From: Gammaproteobacteria bacterium
GTDB taxonomy: Bacteria; Pseudomonadota; Gammaproteobacteria; Eutrophobiales; Eutrophobiaceae
Reading direction: 5' to 3'
DNA: 64,000 nt
Assembly (NCBI GenBank): GCA_016193395.1
Contig: JACPSH010000014.1
Location: forward strand, 1 to 64,000
Every line of letters begins with the position of its first letter. The stretch's first letter is position 1. The notes beneath the pieces are model-generated. The model was not told the DNA's origin. It did no database searches and saw only the letters and a program-made list of their open reading frames with translations. The position numbers were made by a program, and so were the translations under genes. Of the stretch, positions 1 through 8,207 are shown piece after piece.

Positions 1-1
1 C

Positions 2-433
2 GAACGCAGCGCCTTCGTCACGCACAACCATCCCGAGGGCATCAAGGGCGCGCAGGCGGTGGCTCTGTCGATCTATCTGGCGAGGACCGGCGCCGGCAAG
101 GACGACATCCGGCGCGAGATCAGCCACCGGTTCGCCTACAACCTGGAGCGCACGCTGGAACAGATTCGGCCGGACTACAGCTTCGACGTCTCCTGCCAGG
201 GTTCCGTGCCGGAGGCGATGATCGCCTTCCTCGAATCGAGCGGCGTCGAAGACGCGATCCGCAAGGCCGTTTCTCTCGGCGGCGACAGCGACACCATGGC
301 GTGCATCGCCGGCGGCATCGCCCAGGCATTCCACGGCGGAGTCCCCGAGGAGATTGACTCCAGCGCGCGGCGTCACCTGCCGGCGGAATTCCTAGAGATC
401 GTCGACAGATTCAACAGCACATTTGGACTCTGA
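2..433 (+). CDS. ADP-ribosylglycohydrolase family protein, C-terminal part
   Basis: The open frame runs in from the left edge, so only about the last 143 residues are present. The segment THNHPEGIKGAQA near the edge and GGDSDTMACIAGG further on are the metal-binding signatures of ADP-ribosylglycohydrolase (DraG/ARH) folds; the two aspartates of GGDSD normally bind Mg2+. The family removes ADP-ribose from proteins or small molecules. A GTG at 59 lies inside the conserved fold and is not a credible start. The substrate cannot be told from this fragment. No partner (DraT-like ADP-ribosyltransferase) is visible, but the upstream side is outside the window. Confidence 0.85.
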   Translation, partial: ERSAFVTHNHPEGIKGAQAVALSIYLARTGAGKDDIRREISHRFAYNLERTLEQIRPDYSFDVSCQGSVPEAMIAFLESSGVEDAIRKAVSLGGDSDTMACIAGGIAQAFHGGVPEEIDSSARRHLPAEFLEIVDRFNSTFGL

Positions 434-456
434 ACTGGGGAGAGGGAGATCGGAAA

Positions 457-1761
457 CTACAGCTCGCGAAGCGCGACGGTGACCGGCAGGCGCGCCGCGT
501 ACAGGGCCGGGAACAGGCCGCCGAGGAAGCCGATCGCGAGTGCCCATTGCAGCCCCAGCAGCATCAGCGCAGGCGAAACCTGGAACTGGAACACGACCTG
601 GCTGAAGTTGCCGCCCAGGGTGGAGGCCGTGTAGCCGTGAAACACGGCCCAGGCGACACAGGCTCCGAGCAGGCCTCCGACCAGCGCCAGCAGCAGCGTT
701 TCGATCAGAAGCGCGGCGATGACCGGCGGGCTGGTGAAGCCCAGCGCGCGCAAGGTCGCGATCTCCCGCGCCCGCGCCGCGACCGCGGAGTACATGGTGT
801 TGAGCGCGCCGAACACGGCCCCCACCGCCATGATCACGGCGACGCCCAGCCCGAGGATGCGGATGATCTGGGTAAGCTGCTCCGACTGCTTGTTGTAATA
901 CTCCCGCGTCGTCTGCACGTCCACCTTGAGCCGCGGATCGGCGGCGGCCGCCGCCTGGAAGTCCGCGAGTGCCGCGGGTTCCCTCAGGCGCAGGGTCACG
1001 GACTGGAAGGCGTTACGTCGACTGGCCGCGGCGAGCGATTCCACGTCCGCCCACAGCTCGGATTCGTGCGCATCCCCGGATTCGAACACGCCGACGACCT
1101 TCCAGCTCTGGTTGCTGAGCAACACAATCGAACCCGGTTCCAGCCCGGTGAACTGCGCCAGGGCCCCCTTGCCCACGATGATTTCGTTCCTGCCGGGCTC
1201 GAACGGTCGCCCTTCCTTCACGCGCACGTTCGGACGCAACGTCCAGACTTCCGGGCTGACGCCGCGGAATTCGACGTTCGCGTCCGTACCCGTGGATTTT
1301 TTCGGCACGTTGGAGACCAGCACGATTTCAGAGGAGGCCACCGGGCGGCCCAGCGCGTCGCGCACGATTCCGGGCAACTGCCGCAGCAACGTTGCGGTAT
1401 CGCGATCGAACCCGGAAGACAGCTCGGAGTCCGCGCCGGAGCGGAGCACAATCACTGCATCGTCCGCGCCTGCCTGCCGGACCGTCGTCGCAAATCCCCC
1501 CGCCATCGCCAGCAACGCGACCAACACGCCCACGACGCCGGCGATGCCTACCACGATGACGGAACTCGCGCCTAGACGCTGCGGCAGGGTCGACAGTCCA
1601 GTCCAGGCGATCAGCAACGCCTGCCGGCCGCGGCGCGCCGCGGCAAGCCAGAGCGCGAACGGCACGACAAACGCGACAAGCGAGATCGGCGCCGCCAGCC
1701 ACGCTCCGATAATCAGGAACACCAGGATCCCGATCCCGATGTTCGCAAGGAATGATTTCAT
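457..1761 (-). CDS. ABC transporter permease, MacB/FtsX type (second permease)
   Basis: A 434-residue inner-membrane protein. It has two hydrophobic segments in the first 45 residues, another near 70-90, a large soluble domain of MacB-PCD type at about 95-300, and three C-terminal helices of the FtsX domain. The motif AREIATLRALGFT, just after the first FtsX helix, is typical of the cytoplasmic coupling helix that contacts the ATPase. It is the last gene of a four-gene reverse-strand operon, 19 nt after the first permease. MacB-type transporters usually act as mechanotransmitters that move lipoproteins, peptides or toxins out of the periplasm together with an adaptor. The substrate here is unknown. 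Confidence 0.88.
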   Translation of the reverse strand: MKSFLANIGIGILVFLIIGAWLAAPISLVAFVVPFALWLAAARRGRQALLIAWTGLSTLPQRLGASSVIVVGIAGVVGVLVALLAMAGGFATTVRQAGADDAVIVLRSGADSELSSGFDRDTATLLRQLPGIVRDALGRPVASSEIVLVSNVPKKSTGTDANVEFRGVSPEVWTLRPNVRVKEGRPFEPGRNEIIVGKGALAQFTGLEPGSIVLLSNQSWKVVGVFESGDAHESELWADVESLAAASRRNAFQSVTLRLREPAALADFQAAAAADPRLKVDVQTTREYYNKQSEQLTQIIRILGLGVAVIMAVGAVFGALNTMYSAVAARAREIATLRALGFTSPPVIAALLIETLLLALVGGLLGACVAWAVFHGYTASTLGGNFSQVVFQFQVSPALMLLGLQWALAIGFLGGLFPALYAARLPVTVALREL

Positions 1762-1780
1762 CGTAGGGACCGGGCCACGA

Positions 1781-2941
1781 TCAATGGCCTGCCAGCGCGT
1801 CCACGATGCGCAGACGCATCGCCCGCAGCGCGGGCGCCAGTCCCACGGCCAGGCCGAACGTCAGCATCAGCCCGACACCGGACAGCCAGGTTTGTGGCGG
1901 CAAGACAAAATCGAACCGACCTTCGGAGGCGGCGGCAAATACAGGCAGCAGCACGCGCGTCAGCAGAAGCCCGAGCAGGCCGCCAAGCACCAGCAGCAGG
2001 GCGGATTCCGCCAGCACGAGGGCCAGGATGCCGCGATTGGAGAAGCCGATGGTCTTCAGTACGGCAAGCTCCGGGATGCGCTCGCGGATCGCCTGCGCCA
2101 TGGTGTTGCCCGTGAGCAGCAGCAGCGTGAAGAACACTGCCGCCATGATGGCGCTTACGATCAAGCCGATGTCGCCGATCTGCTTGGCGAATGAGAGCTC
2201 CCACGCCCGCTCGCTGTCGGTCCTGGTCTCGTCGGGGGAATTGGCAAACATCCGGTCAATGGTGCGCGCGATCTCCTCCGCGCGCCCCGGATCGTCGATG
2301 CGTATCGTGTACCAGCCGACCGTCCCCTGTTCGAAGGTGCGCCCCTCGTCGAAGTAGTCGTAGCGGAACAGCATCTGCCGCTCGAGGTTGCGCAGCTTCG
2401 GCTCGGAGGCATGGAAGATGCCCACCAGGTCGAAGATCCAGGTGTTGGTGCCGTCCTTGTTCGGGTAAATGGTGGCCTTAAGCGGGATCTTGTCGCCCAG
2501 CTTCCAGCCGAAGCGCTTCGCCAGCGTCGCGCCCACGATGGCGCCGGTTCGCGTGCTCAGGAACGCCTCGCGCTCTGCGGGGGACAACACGAATTCCGGG
2601 TTGGCGTCCAGCGTGGATTCGGGACTGACGGCGAAATTGGCGAAGAAATTCTTCTCGTCCTGGTAGATGCCGCCGAACCAGTTCGCCCAGGAGACCAGCT
2701 TGACGCCGGGCACAGTCTGGATGCGGCCGGCGTAGGACAGCGGCAGCGACTGGATGATGGAGAAGCGCGAGGCCACGACCATGCGGTCGATGCCGTTGAT
2801 GTTCTCCGGGCCGTTGAAGGCGATACGCACGGCGTCCAGCATGCCGAACAGGCAGAAGGCGGCGGCAATGGAGAGCAGGGTCAACACGGTACGCGCGCGC
2901 TTGCGGAACAGGCTGGCCCAGAGCAGGTGCAGGTATTTCAT
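1781..2941 (-). CDS. ABC transporter permease, MacB/FtsX type (first permease)
   Basis: A 386-residue permease with one N-terminal transmembrane helix (about residues 12-35), a MacB-PCD-like periplasmic domain to about residue 250, and three C-terminal helices with the coupling motif RERIPELAVLKTIGFS. It is a paralogue of the next gene but has a shorter N terminus, so the transporter is probably a heterodimer of two different permeases. A hairpin-chain repeat of about 220 bp separates its start from the stop of the ATPase gene, which could uncouple expression within the operon. The ATG at 2941 fits the usual family start. Confidence 0.88.
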   Translation of the reverse strand: MKYLHLLWASLFRKRARTVLTLLSIAAAFCLFGMLDAVRIAFNGPENINGIDRMVVASRFSIIQSLPLSYAGRIQTVPGVKLVSWANWFGGIYQDEKNFFANFAVSPESTLDANPEFVLSPAEREAFLSTRTGAIVGATLAKRFGWKLGDKIPLKATIYPNKDGTNTWIFDLVGIFHASEPKLRNLERQMLFRYDYFDEGRTFEQGTVGWYTIRIDDPGRAEEIARTIDRMFANSPDETRTDSERAWELSFAKQIGDIGLIVSAIMAAVFFTLLLLTGNTMAQAIRERIPELAVLKTIGFSNRGILALVLAESALLLVLGGLLGLLLTRVLLPVFAAASEGRFDFVLPPQTWLSGVGLMLTFGLAVGLAPALRAMRLRIVDALAGH

Positions 2942-2951
2942 GGCGTTGCGT

Positions 2952-3170
2952 TAGCAGGCTGTTGAAAAACAGCGTTTTTCGACAGCCTGCGCCCGGTGTA
3001 GGGCAGATTTCCCGCTCCTGCGAAATCTGCATTCCCGCCATCCCTGGCGGTCAGAGCCACCGGCATTTTTCAATCGCGTCAAGCAATTGAAAAATGGAGC
3101 AAAGCGGAAATCGCATTTTCGCTTTGCGAGTTGAAAAACGATATGGAAATCGTTTTTCAACATCCTGTTA
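2952..3170. repeat. Intergenic hairpin-chain element, copy 1 (complete)
   Basis: The ends are inverted repeats: TAGCAGGCTGTTGAAAAAC on the left and, read on the other strand, TAACAGGATGTTGAAAAAC on the right (17 of 19 match). Between them lie consecutive hairpins: a 17-bp stem at 2954-2990, a GCAGATTT/AAATCTGC stem, CCGCCATCCCTGGCGG, an ATTTTTCAAT/ATTGAAAAAT stem, GCAAAGCG/CGCTTTGC, and a 13-bp stem at about 3130-3161. The outer TAA of the right end (3168-3170) is the stop codon of the ATPase gene. Related copies are at 14162, 44748 and 60292. It looks like a non-autonomous mobile or REP-like element; short open frames inside it are not genes. Confidence 0.85.
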
Positions 3171-3854
3171 GCTGACCTGGCCGTCGACCAGCGTGCCCTT
3201 GTCGAGGTGCAGGACGCGGCGCGCGTGGTCGGCGGCCTTCGGGTCGTGGGTGACCATGACGATGGTCTTGCCGTGCTCCCGGTTCAGTTGCTGCAACAGG
3301 GCCAGTACGTCCTCGGCGGACTGCCGGTCGAGATCGCCAGTGGGCTCATCGCAGACCAGCAGCGGCGCATCCGAGACAATGGCGCGGGCGATGGCGACGC
3401 GCTGCTGCTCGCCGCCGGACAACTGGCTTGGCTTGTGAGCGGCGCGCGCTTCGAGTCCGACGAGCTTGAGCGCAATACCGGCATTGCGCCTGCGCTGCGC
3501 GCCATCGAGTCGTGTCAGCAGCAGCGGCAATTCGACGTTTTTTTGCGCCGAGAGCATCGGCAGCAGGTTGTAGAGCTGAAACACGAAGCCGACATTGCCC
3601 GCCCGCCAGCGCGCGAGTTCATCGGTCGATAACTGATCGATGCGCCGGCCGGCCACTGTCACGCTGCCGTCGGTCGGCGCATCCAGGCCCGCGATCATGT
3701 TCAACAGGGTGGTCTTGCCCGATCCGGACGGTCCCATCAACGCCACGAAGTCGCCTTTCGGCACATCCAGGTTGACATGGTGCAGCACCTCGACATTCTG
3801 GCTGCCGCGGCGGTAGACCTTGCTCAGGTTGCGGACTTCCGCGAGGTTTTCCAT
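3168..3854 (-). CDS. ABC transporter ATPase, MacB/LolD type
   Basis: A 228-residue ATPase that powers the two permeases. Walker A GPSGSGKTT is at residues 41-49, the Q-loop glutamine at about 93, the signature LSGGEQQR at 145-152, and Walker B LLVCDE at 165-170, followed by PTGDLD. These match the LolD/MacB/FtsE class. The start at 3854 (MENLAEV) is preferred because the longer open frame upstream is low-complexity and overlaps the adaptor gene; it leaves a 25-nt gap to the adaptor stop. The TAA stop is supplied by the end of the neighbouring hairpin-chain repeat. Confidence 0.93.
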   Translation of the reverse strand: MENLAEVRNLSKVYRRGSQNVEVLHHVNLDVPKGDFVALMGPSGSGKTTLLNMIAGLDAPTDGSVTVAGRRIDQLSTDELARWRAGNVGFVFQLYNLLPMLSAQKNVELPLLLTRLDGAQRRRNAGIALKLVGLEARAAHKPSQLSGGEQQRVAIARAIVSDAPLLVCDEPTGDLDRQSAEDVLALLQQLNREHGKTIVMVTHDPKAADHARRVLHLDKGTLVDGQVS

Positions 3855-3879
3855 GGTTCTCCAACCCCGATGAATTCGA

Positions 3880-5118
3880 TCAGCCTGACGCTCCGCCCTG
3901 GCCAGACTTGACGCGCTGGCCGTCGGAAAGGTCCGCAGGCGGGTTGACGACGACCTGCTGTCCGGCCTTGATCCCGGATTCGACGAGCCGCTGTCCGCCG
4001 AAGTCCGCGCCGGCACGGACGTCGCGGCGGAGCGCGTAGCCCGCCGAGACAATAAACACCACGTCACGTCCGTCGCGTTCGACTACCGCGCCGGCCGGGA
4101 CGCGCACGCCGCCCGGCGATGGCACGGGCGCGGCCTGCGTCTCATCAAGATAAGTGACGTGCACGCCCATGTCGGGCACGATGCGCGGATCCTTTGCCTT
4201 GATCGCGATGCGCACCCTGACGGTGGCCTTGCTGCGGTCGGCCGCCGGGATGATGGCGATGACCTCGGCCGGGATCTTCCACTCGGGATAGGCGTCGAGC
4301 ACCGCCTCGACCGGCTGGCCCGGCGTCACGCGGTTGATGAAGGCTTCGTTGACATCCACTTCGATCTCGAGGGAATCCATGTCGACGATCGTGCCGATGC
4401 CGGTGCGCGTGTAGCCGCCTCCCGCGGAGATCGGCGAGACCATCTCCCCGGGCTGCGCCGCCTTGGCGATGACCACGCCCGCGAACGGCGCCCGGATCAC
4501 GGTATCGGCTTCGTCGACCTCCGCGACCTTGAGCTGCGCCTCGGCCACGCCGATCTGCTCGCGCTGCGCCTTTAGCTGCGCCTCGAGCGAAGTGACCAGC
4601 GTCTCCGCGTTGTCCAGCAACTGCTGCGCCGTCAGGCCGCGCTCCTTCAGATTCTGCTGGCGCGCGAGGTCGCGCTCTGCCTGCTCGATCTGGGCCTGGA
4701 GTTCGCCGAGCCGCGCCCGCGCCGCGTCGATCTGTGCGCGCGCCACGCCGAGTTGAGCCTTGGCGGAAGTATCGTCGAGCCGCGCCAGTACCTGCCCCTC
4801 CTCCACTCGATCTCCCTCCTCGAACAGCACCTCGATCAGCTTTCCCGTGACCTTGGACGCCACGGTCGCCTGGCGCCGCGCCGTGACGTAGCCGGTCGCT
4901 TCCAGAACGGCGCGGCTGGCGCCGGGAGCGGGGAGCTCGGCAACGGCGATCTCCACCTCCACCGCGTGCCCGCCCAGAAACATCACCGCCGCAACGCCGG
5001 CAATCACCAGCAGCACGGACGCAGCGAACAGCAGTGGCCACACCGTTCGCGCGGCGTCGCTGCCAGCGCGCTGGGCGGGGTCGATACGGAGTTCCGAGAG
5101 AAGCTGTTTGTCGTTCAT
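3880..5118 (-). CDS. HlyD/MacA-family periplasmic adaptor subunit
   Basis: A 412-residue membrane-fusion protein, first gene of the efflux operon. One transmembrane helix (about residues 27-49) anchors it in the inner membrane. A split biotinyl-lipoyl domain flanks a coiled-coil hairpin at about 110-200, rich in Q, E, A and R, and is followed by beta-barrel and membrane-proximal domains. The start MNDKQLLSEL at 5118 is chosen because the open frame upstream of it is the antisense of the divergent oxygenase gene. With the ATPase and two permeases it makes a MacAB-like export system. No outer-membrane TolC gene is in the window. Confidence 0.9.
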   Translation of the reverse strand: MNDKQLLSELRIDPAQRAGSDAARTVWPLLFAASVLLVIAGVAAVMFLGGHAVEVEIAVAELPAPGASRAVLEATGYVTARRQATVASKVTGKLIEVLFEEGDRVEEGQVLARLDDTSAKAQLGVARAQIDAARARLGELQAQIEQAERDLARQQNLKERGLTAQQLLDNAETLVTSLEAQLKAQREQIGVAEAQLKVAEVDEADTVIRAPFAGVVIAKAAQPGEMVSPISAGGGYTRTGIGTIVDMDSLEIEVDVNEAFINRVTPGQPVEAVLDAYPEWKIPAEVIAIIPAADRSKATVRVRIAIKAKDPRIVPDMGVHVTYLDETQAAPVPSPGGVRVPAGAVVERDGRDVVFIVSAGYALRRDVRAGADFGGQRLVESGIKAGQQVVVNPPADLSDGQRVKSGQGGASG

Positions 5119-5269
5119 GAGTGTTCCGCACGCAGCATACCAATGCCACGAACACCCGGCCAATCCCGTCCACCGGCCCCGCGGACCCGGCTCCGGCAGC
5201 GTTCTTGTCTGGAGCGCGCCGTGATCCGTTGTCATAATGTGGGCGTTCCGGATCCGCGAAACGCCCGAC

Positions 5270-6385
5270 ATGACCCTTCCCCCTCTGACCGCCGGCGAGC
5301 CCGCGCCATGGTTTGTCGGCAGGACCGCGTTGAACCCGAACTTCAATTTTGAATCGGCTGCCGGGAGAAAAGTCGTTCTGGCGTTCCTCGGTTCGGCCGC
5401 GAATCCGGCCAGCCGTGACTTTCTGGCGGGCCTTTCCTCGATTCGGGATCGCTTCGACGATGTCACCACCTGCTTCTTCGGTGTATCCATCGATCCGGGC
5501 GACGAGCGGCTCGGACTGATCGCCGACGATATTCCCGGGATCCGCTTTTTCATGGACGACAACCGGGAAATCAGCCGCGCCTACCGCGCACTCGGCGAGC
5601 AGGGCGTCTATCGCCTGCTGGTCTACATCCTGGACGCCCAGCTGCGCGTCGTTGCCGCCCTGCCGATCGGTGCCGATGCCGGGGAGTGCATCGCGCACCT
5701 GCGACACGAACTCGATGCCCTGCCCGCAACGGGGGAACCCTGGCCCGCGACGGCGCAGGCGCCGGTGCTTGTCGTTCCGCGCGTGTTCGAACCGGCCCTG
5801 TGCCGCACGCTGGTAGAGACTTACGAGCAGGGCGGAGGCGAGGACTCAGGTTTCATGCGCGACGTCAAAGGCAAGACCACCCTGATCATCGATTACGGCC
5901 ACAAGCGCCGGCGCGACTGCACGATCAAGGACGAAAAGCTGCGCAACGCGTGCATGGTGCGCATACACGACCGGCTTGCGCCGGAGATCCACAAGGCATA
6001 CCAATTCCGGGCCACGCGCATCGAGCGGCATATCGTAGCCTGTTATGACGCCGGGGAAGGCGGCCACTTCCGCGCGCACCGCGACAATACGACCCTCGGC
6101 ACCGCCCACCGCCGCTTCGCCGTTTCCCTGTTCCTCAACTCCGGCGAATATGACGGCGGTTTCCTGCGGTTCCCCGAGTACGGACCTGCGCTGTTCAGCG
6201 CGCCGACCGGCGGTGCCGTGGTGTTCTCCTGCTCCCTGCAGCATGAAGCCACGCCCGTGACCCGCGGCCGGCGCTACATGTATCTGCCGTTTCTCTATGA
6301 CGAGGAAGCAAAGCGGCTGCGCGAGGAGAATAAGCAGTATCTCGATGAACGGCTCACGGGCGCGGGAGACACTACAGAAAAGTAG
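5270..6385 (+). CDS. Peroxiredoxin-like domain fused to a prolyl-4-hydroxylase-type 2OG-Fe(II) oxygenase
   Basis: A 371-residue two-domain protein. Residues 1-150 follow the AhpC/TSA thioredoxin-like fold (VVLAFLGSAANPASRDF, then FFGVSIDPGDER), but no cysteine is present where the peroxidatic Cys should be, so peroxidase activity is unlikely. Residues 165-345 form a P4Hc-type oxygenase domain with the iron ligands H270-x-D272 and H325 and a 2-oxoglutarate-binding arginine at about 334. Such enzymes hydroxylate proteins or small molecules. The ATG at 5270 starts the conserved region; an upstream in-frame ATG at 5237 is less likely. It is divergent from the efflux operon. Substrate unknown. Confidence 0.85.
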   Translation: MTLPPLTAGEPAPWFVGRTALNPNFNFESAAGRKVVLAFLGSAANPASRDFLAGLSSIRDRFDDVTTCFFGVSIDPGDERLGLIADDIPGIRFFMDDNREISRAYRALGEQGVYRLLVYILDAQLRVVAALPIGADAGECIAHLRHELDALPATGEPWPATAQAPVLVVPRVFEPALCRTLVETYEQGGGEDSGFMRDVKGKTTLIIDYGHKRRRDCTIKDEKLRNACMVRIHDRLAPEIHKAYQFRATRIERHIVACYDAGEGGHFRAHRDNTTLGTAHRRFAVSLFLNSGEYDGGFLRFPEYGPALFSAPTGGAVVFSCSLQHEATPVTRGRRYMYLPFLYDEEAKRLREENKQYLDERLTGAGDTTEK

Positions 6386-6465
6386 GTGGCAAATGGCAGG
6401 TGAAATATAGGGGCTAATGTTTTCACCTACATGCTATCTGCTATCTGCTACCTGCTACCTGCTTC
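6383..6465. repeat. Degenerate heptanucleotide tract
   Basis: The right part (6431-6465) is five consecutive 7-mers: ATGCTAT, CTGCTAT, CTGCTAC, CTGCTAC, CTGCTTC. The left part holds GGCAAAT, GGCAGGT, GAAATAT and AGGGG, which is related to the complementary form. The lactate permease stop codon (6455-6457) lies inside the tract. The same units recur at 8111-8201 on the other side of the permease gene, and a weaker version is at 21099-21136. Confidence 0.7.
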
Positions 6466-8104
6466 CGCCCACCACCATCCCCGTGAACGGCCAAACCGTC
6501 GCCTGCAGGTGCACGAGCAGGCCGACCAGCACGGCGAGCGCCAGGCTGTGGAAGAAGACGTAACGCAGGATCGCGCCCTCGTGCCCGTACCACTGCGTCG
6601 CCGTGCTCGCGACCACGATGCTCTGTGCATCGATCATCTTGCCCATCACGCCGCCCGAGCTGTTCGCGGCGCACATGAGCACCGGGCTCACGCCGGTCTG
6701 CTCGGCGGTGATCTTCTGAAGGCTGCCAAACAGGACATTGGAAGCGGTATCGGAGCCGGTCAGCGCGACGCCGAGCCAGCCGAGCAGCGTGCCGAAAAAC
6801 GGGTAGAACGCCCCCGTCCGCGCCAGAGCCAGCCCGAGCGTCGCATCGAGTCCCGAATAGCGCGTGAGGAAACCGAGCGCCAGCATGGCCGCGATGGTCA
6901 GCAGCGAGTACCGGACGCGCAGCAGGGTCGCGAAGTATTCAGCCAGGATTTCGCGTGGACGGAATCGCAGCGCGAGCGCGGCGATGAGCGAGGCCGCCAG
7001 GATCCCCGTGCCGGTTGCCGATAACCAGTTAAGTCGATAGACCGCTTCCTCCGCATATATGGGCTGACCGGGACGGGGCTTTGCTGCGACCGGATAGCTG
7101 CGCGCCACTTCGCCGTGCAAGCCGTTCACTTCGATCGCCGGCGCGGACATCTGATCGAGCGAATGCTTGACCGCGGGCAGGCCCCACAGAAACACGAGGC
7201 AACTCAGGATGATCCACGGCAGCCAGGCGCGCCGCAGGGTGCGGCGGTCCGCGGCATACGATGGATCCGCCGACTCCGTGTCCTTCCTGGTTGCCGACGG
7301 CTCCCAGAAGCGCAGCAGTATCAGGACCGTGCCCATGGAACAGACCGAGGCGACGATATCCACCAGCCAGGGACCGTGGAAATTGGACACCAGGAACTGC
7401 GGCAGGGCGAACCCGACGCCGGCGGCCAGCGCCGCCGGCCACACCGCAAGCGCGCCGCGCAATCCGGCATAGGCCCACACCAGCCAGAACGGCACGATCA
7501 GGGAGAAGAACGGCAACTGCCGGCCGGCCATGGCCGAGAGCGCGTGCAGTTCGAGCCCGGTCACGCCGGCGAGCGCGATCAGCGGCGTGCCGAGCGCGCC
7601 GAAGGCGACCGGCGCGGTGTTCGCAATCAGCGAAAGCGCGCAGGCATGCAGCGGCGTGAATCCGAGGCCGGCGAGGATTGCCGCCGAGATTGCGACCGGT
7701 GTTCCGAATCCCGCGGCGCCTTCGAAGAACGCGCCGAAACAGAAGGCGATCAGGATGAGCTGGATGTGAGGATCGGGCGTGACGCGCGCGAGGCTTGCCT
7801 GCAGGACCTGGAACAGCCCGCGCCGGACCGTAAGCGCGTAGAGAAAGATGAGGTTGAGCACGATCCAGCCGATGGGAAGCAGGCCGTACGCGGCGCCATA
7901 GGCGACCGCAGCGCCGGCGGCGCGTGCCGGCATGTGGTAGACCCCAATCGCCACGAAAAGCGCCATGGCCAGTGCGGCCAGCGCCGCGAAATGGATGCGC
8001 ACACGCAGAAAGGCGATGGAACCGAGCAGGATGAAAATGGGCAGTGCCGCGACGAGCGTCGAGAGCAGCGCGTTACCGAGCGGATCGTAGTGCTGGAACC
8101 ACAT
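6455..8104 (-). CDS. lldP: L-lactate permease (LldP/LctP family)
   Basis: A 549-residue polytopic inner-membrane protein with the usual family length and a dozen or more hydrophobic segments. Family blocks such as GAFFEGAAGFGTPVAI near residue 125-140 and GSDTASNVLFGSLQK near 435-450 identify the lactate permease family, which imports L-lactate or glycolate with protons. No lactate dehydrogenase gene is adjacent, so its catabolic partner lies elsewhere. Both ends of the gene are flanked by heptanucleotide tracts. The start at 8104 gives the expected N terminus ahead of the first helix. Confidence 0.92.
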   Translation of the reverse strand: MWFQHYDPLGNALLSTLVAALPIFILLGSIAFLRVRIHFAALAALAMALFVAIGVYHMPARAAGAAVAYGAAYGLLPIGWIVLNLIFLYALTVRRGLFQVLQASLARVTPDPHIQLILIAFCFGAFFEGAAGFGTPVAISAAILAGLGFTPLHACALSLIANTAPVAFGALGTPLIALAGVTGLELHALSAMAGRQLPFFSLIVPFWLVWAYAGLRGALAVWPAALAAGVGFALPQFLVSNFHGPWLVDIVASVCSMGTVLILLRFWEPSATRKDTESADPSYAADRRTLRRAWLPWIILSCLVFLWGLPAVKHSLDQMSAPAIEVNGLHGEVARSYPVAAKPRPGQPIYAEEAVYRLNWLSATGTGILAASLIAALALRFRPREILAEYFATLLRVRYSLLTIAAMLALGFLTRYSGLDATLGLALARTGAFYPFFGTLLGWLGVALTGSDTASNVLFGSLQKITAEQTGVSPVLMCAANSSGGVMGKMIDAQSIVVASTATQWYGHEGAILRYVFFHSLALAVLVGLLVHLQATVWPFTGMVVGGSR

Positions 8105-8110
8105 GAAGAA

Positions 8111-8201
8111 GCAGTGAGCAGATAGCAGGTAGAATATAGGGGTCGCGCGAGGAAGCTCCGTTCCTTTCCCTATATGCTACCTGCTACCTGCTACCTGCTG
8201 A
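8111..8201. repeat. Heptanucleotide tract forming an inverted repeat
   Basis: The left arm has GCAGTGA, GCAGATA, GCAGGTA, GAATATA, GGGG. The right arm has CCCTATATGCTACCTGC followed by further CTGCTAC units. GCAGGTAGAATATAGGG (8125-8141) pairs with 8168-8184 with one mismatch, across a loop of about 26 nt. It lies between the argA stop and the lldP start, both on the reverse strand, so it could be a 3' hairpin of argA. There is no T-run. Confidence 0.7.
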
Positions 8202-8207
8202 ACCGTC

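Noticed and set aside
547-2194. Long forward open frames opposite the permease genes
   Set aside because: High-GC antisense shadows; the reverse frames carry clear permease domains.
6431-8201. CRISPR-like array
   Set aside because: The units are only 7 bp, contiguous, and without spacers.
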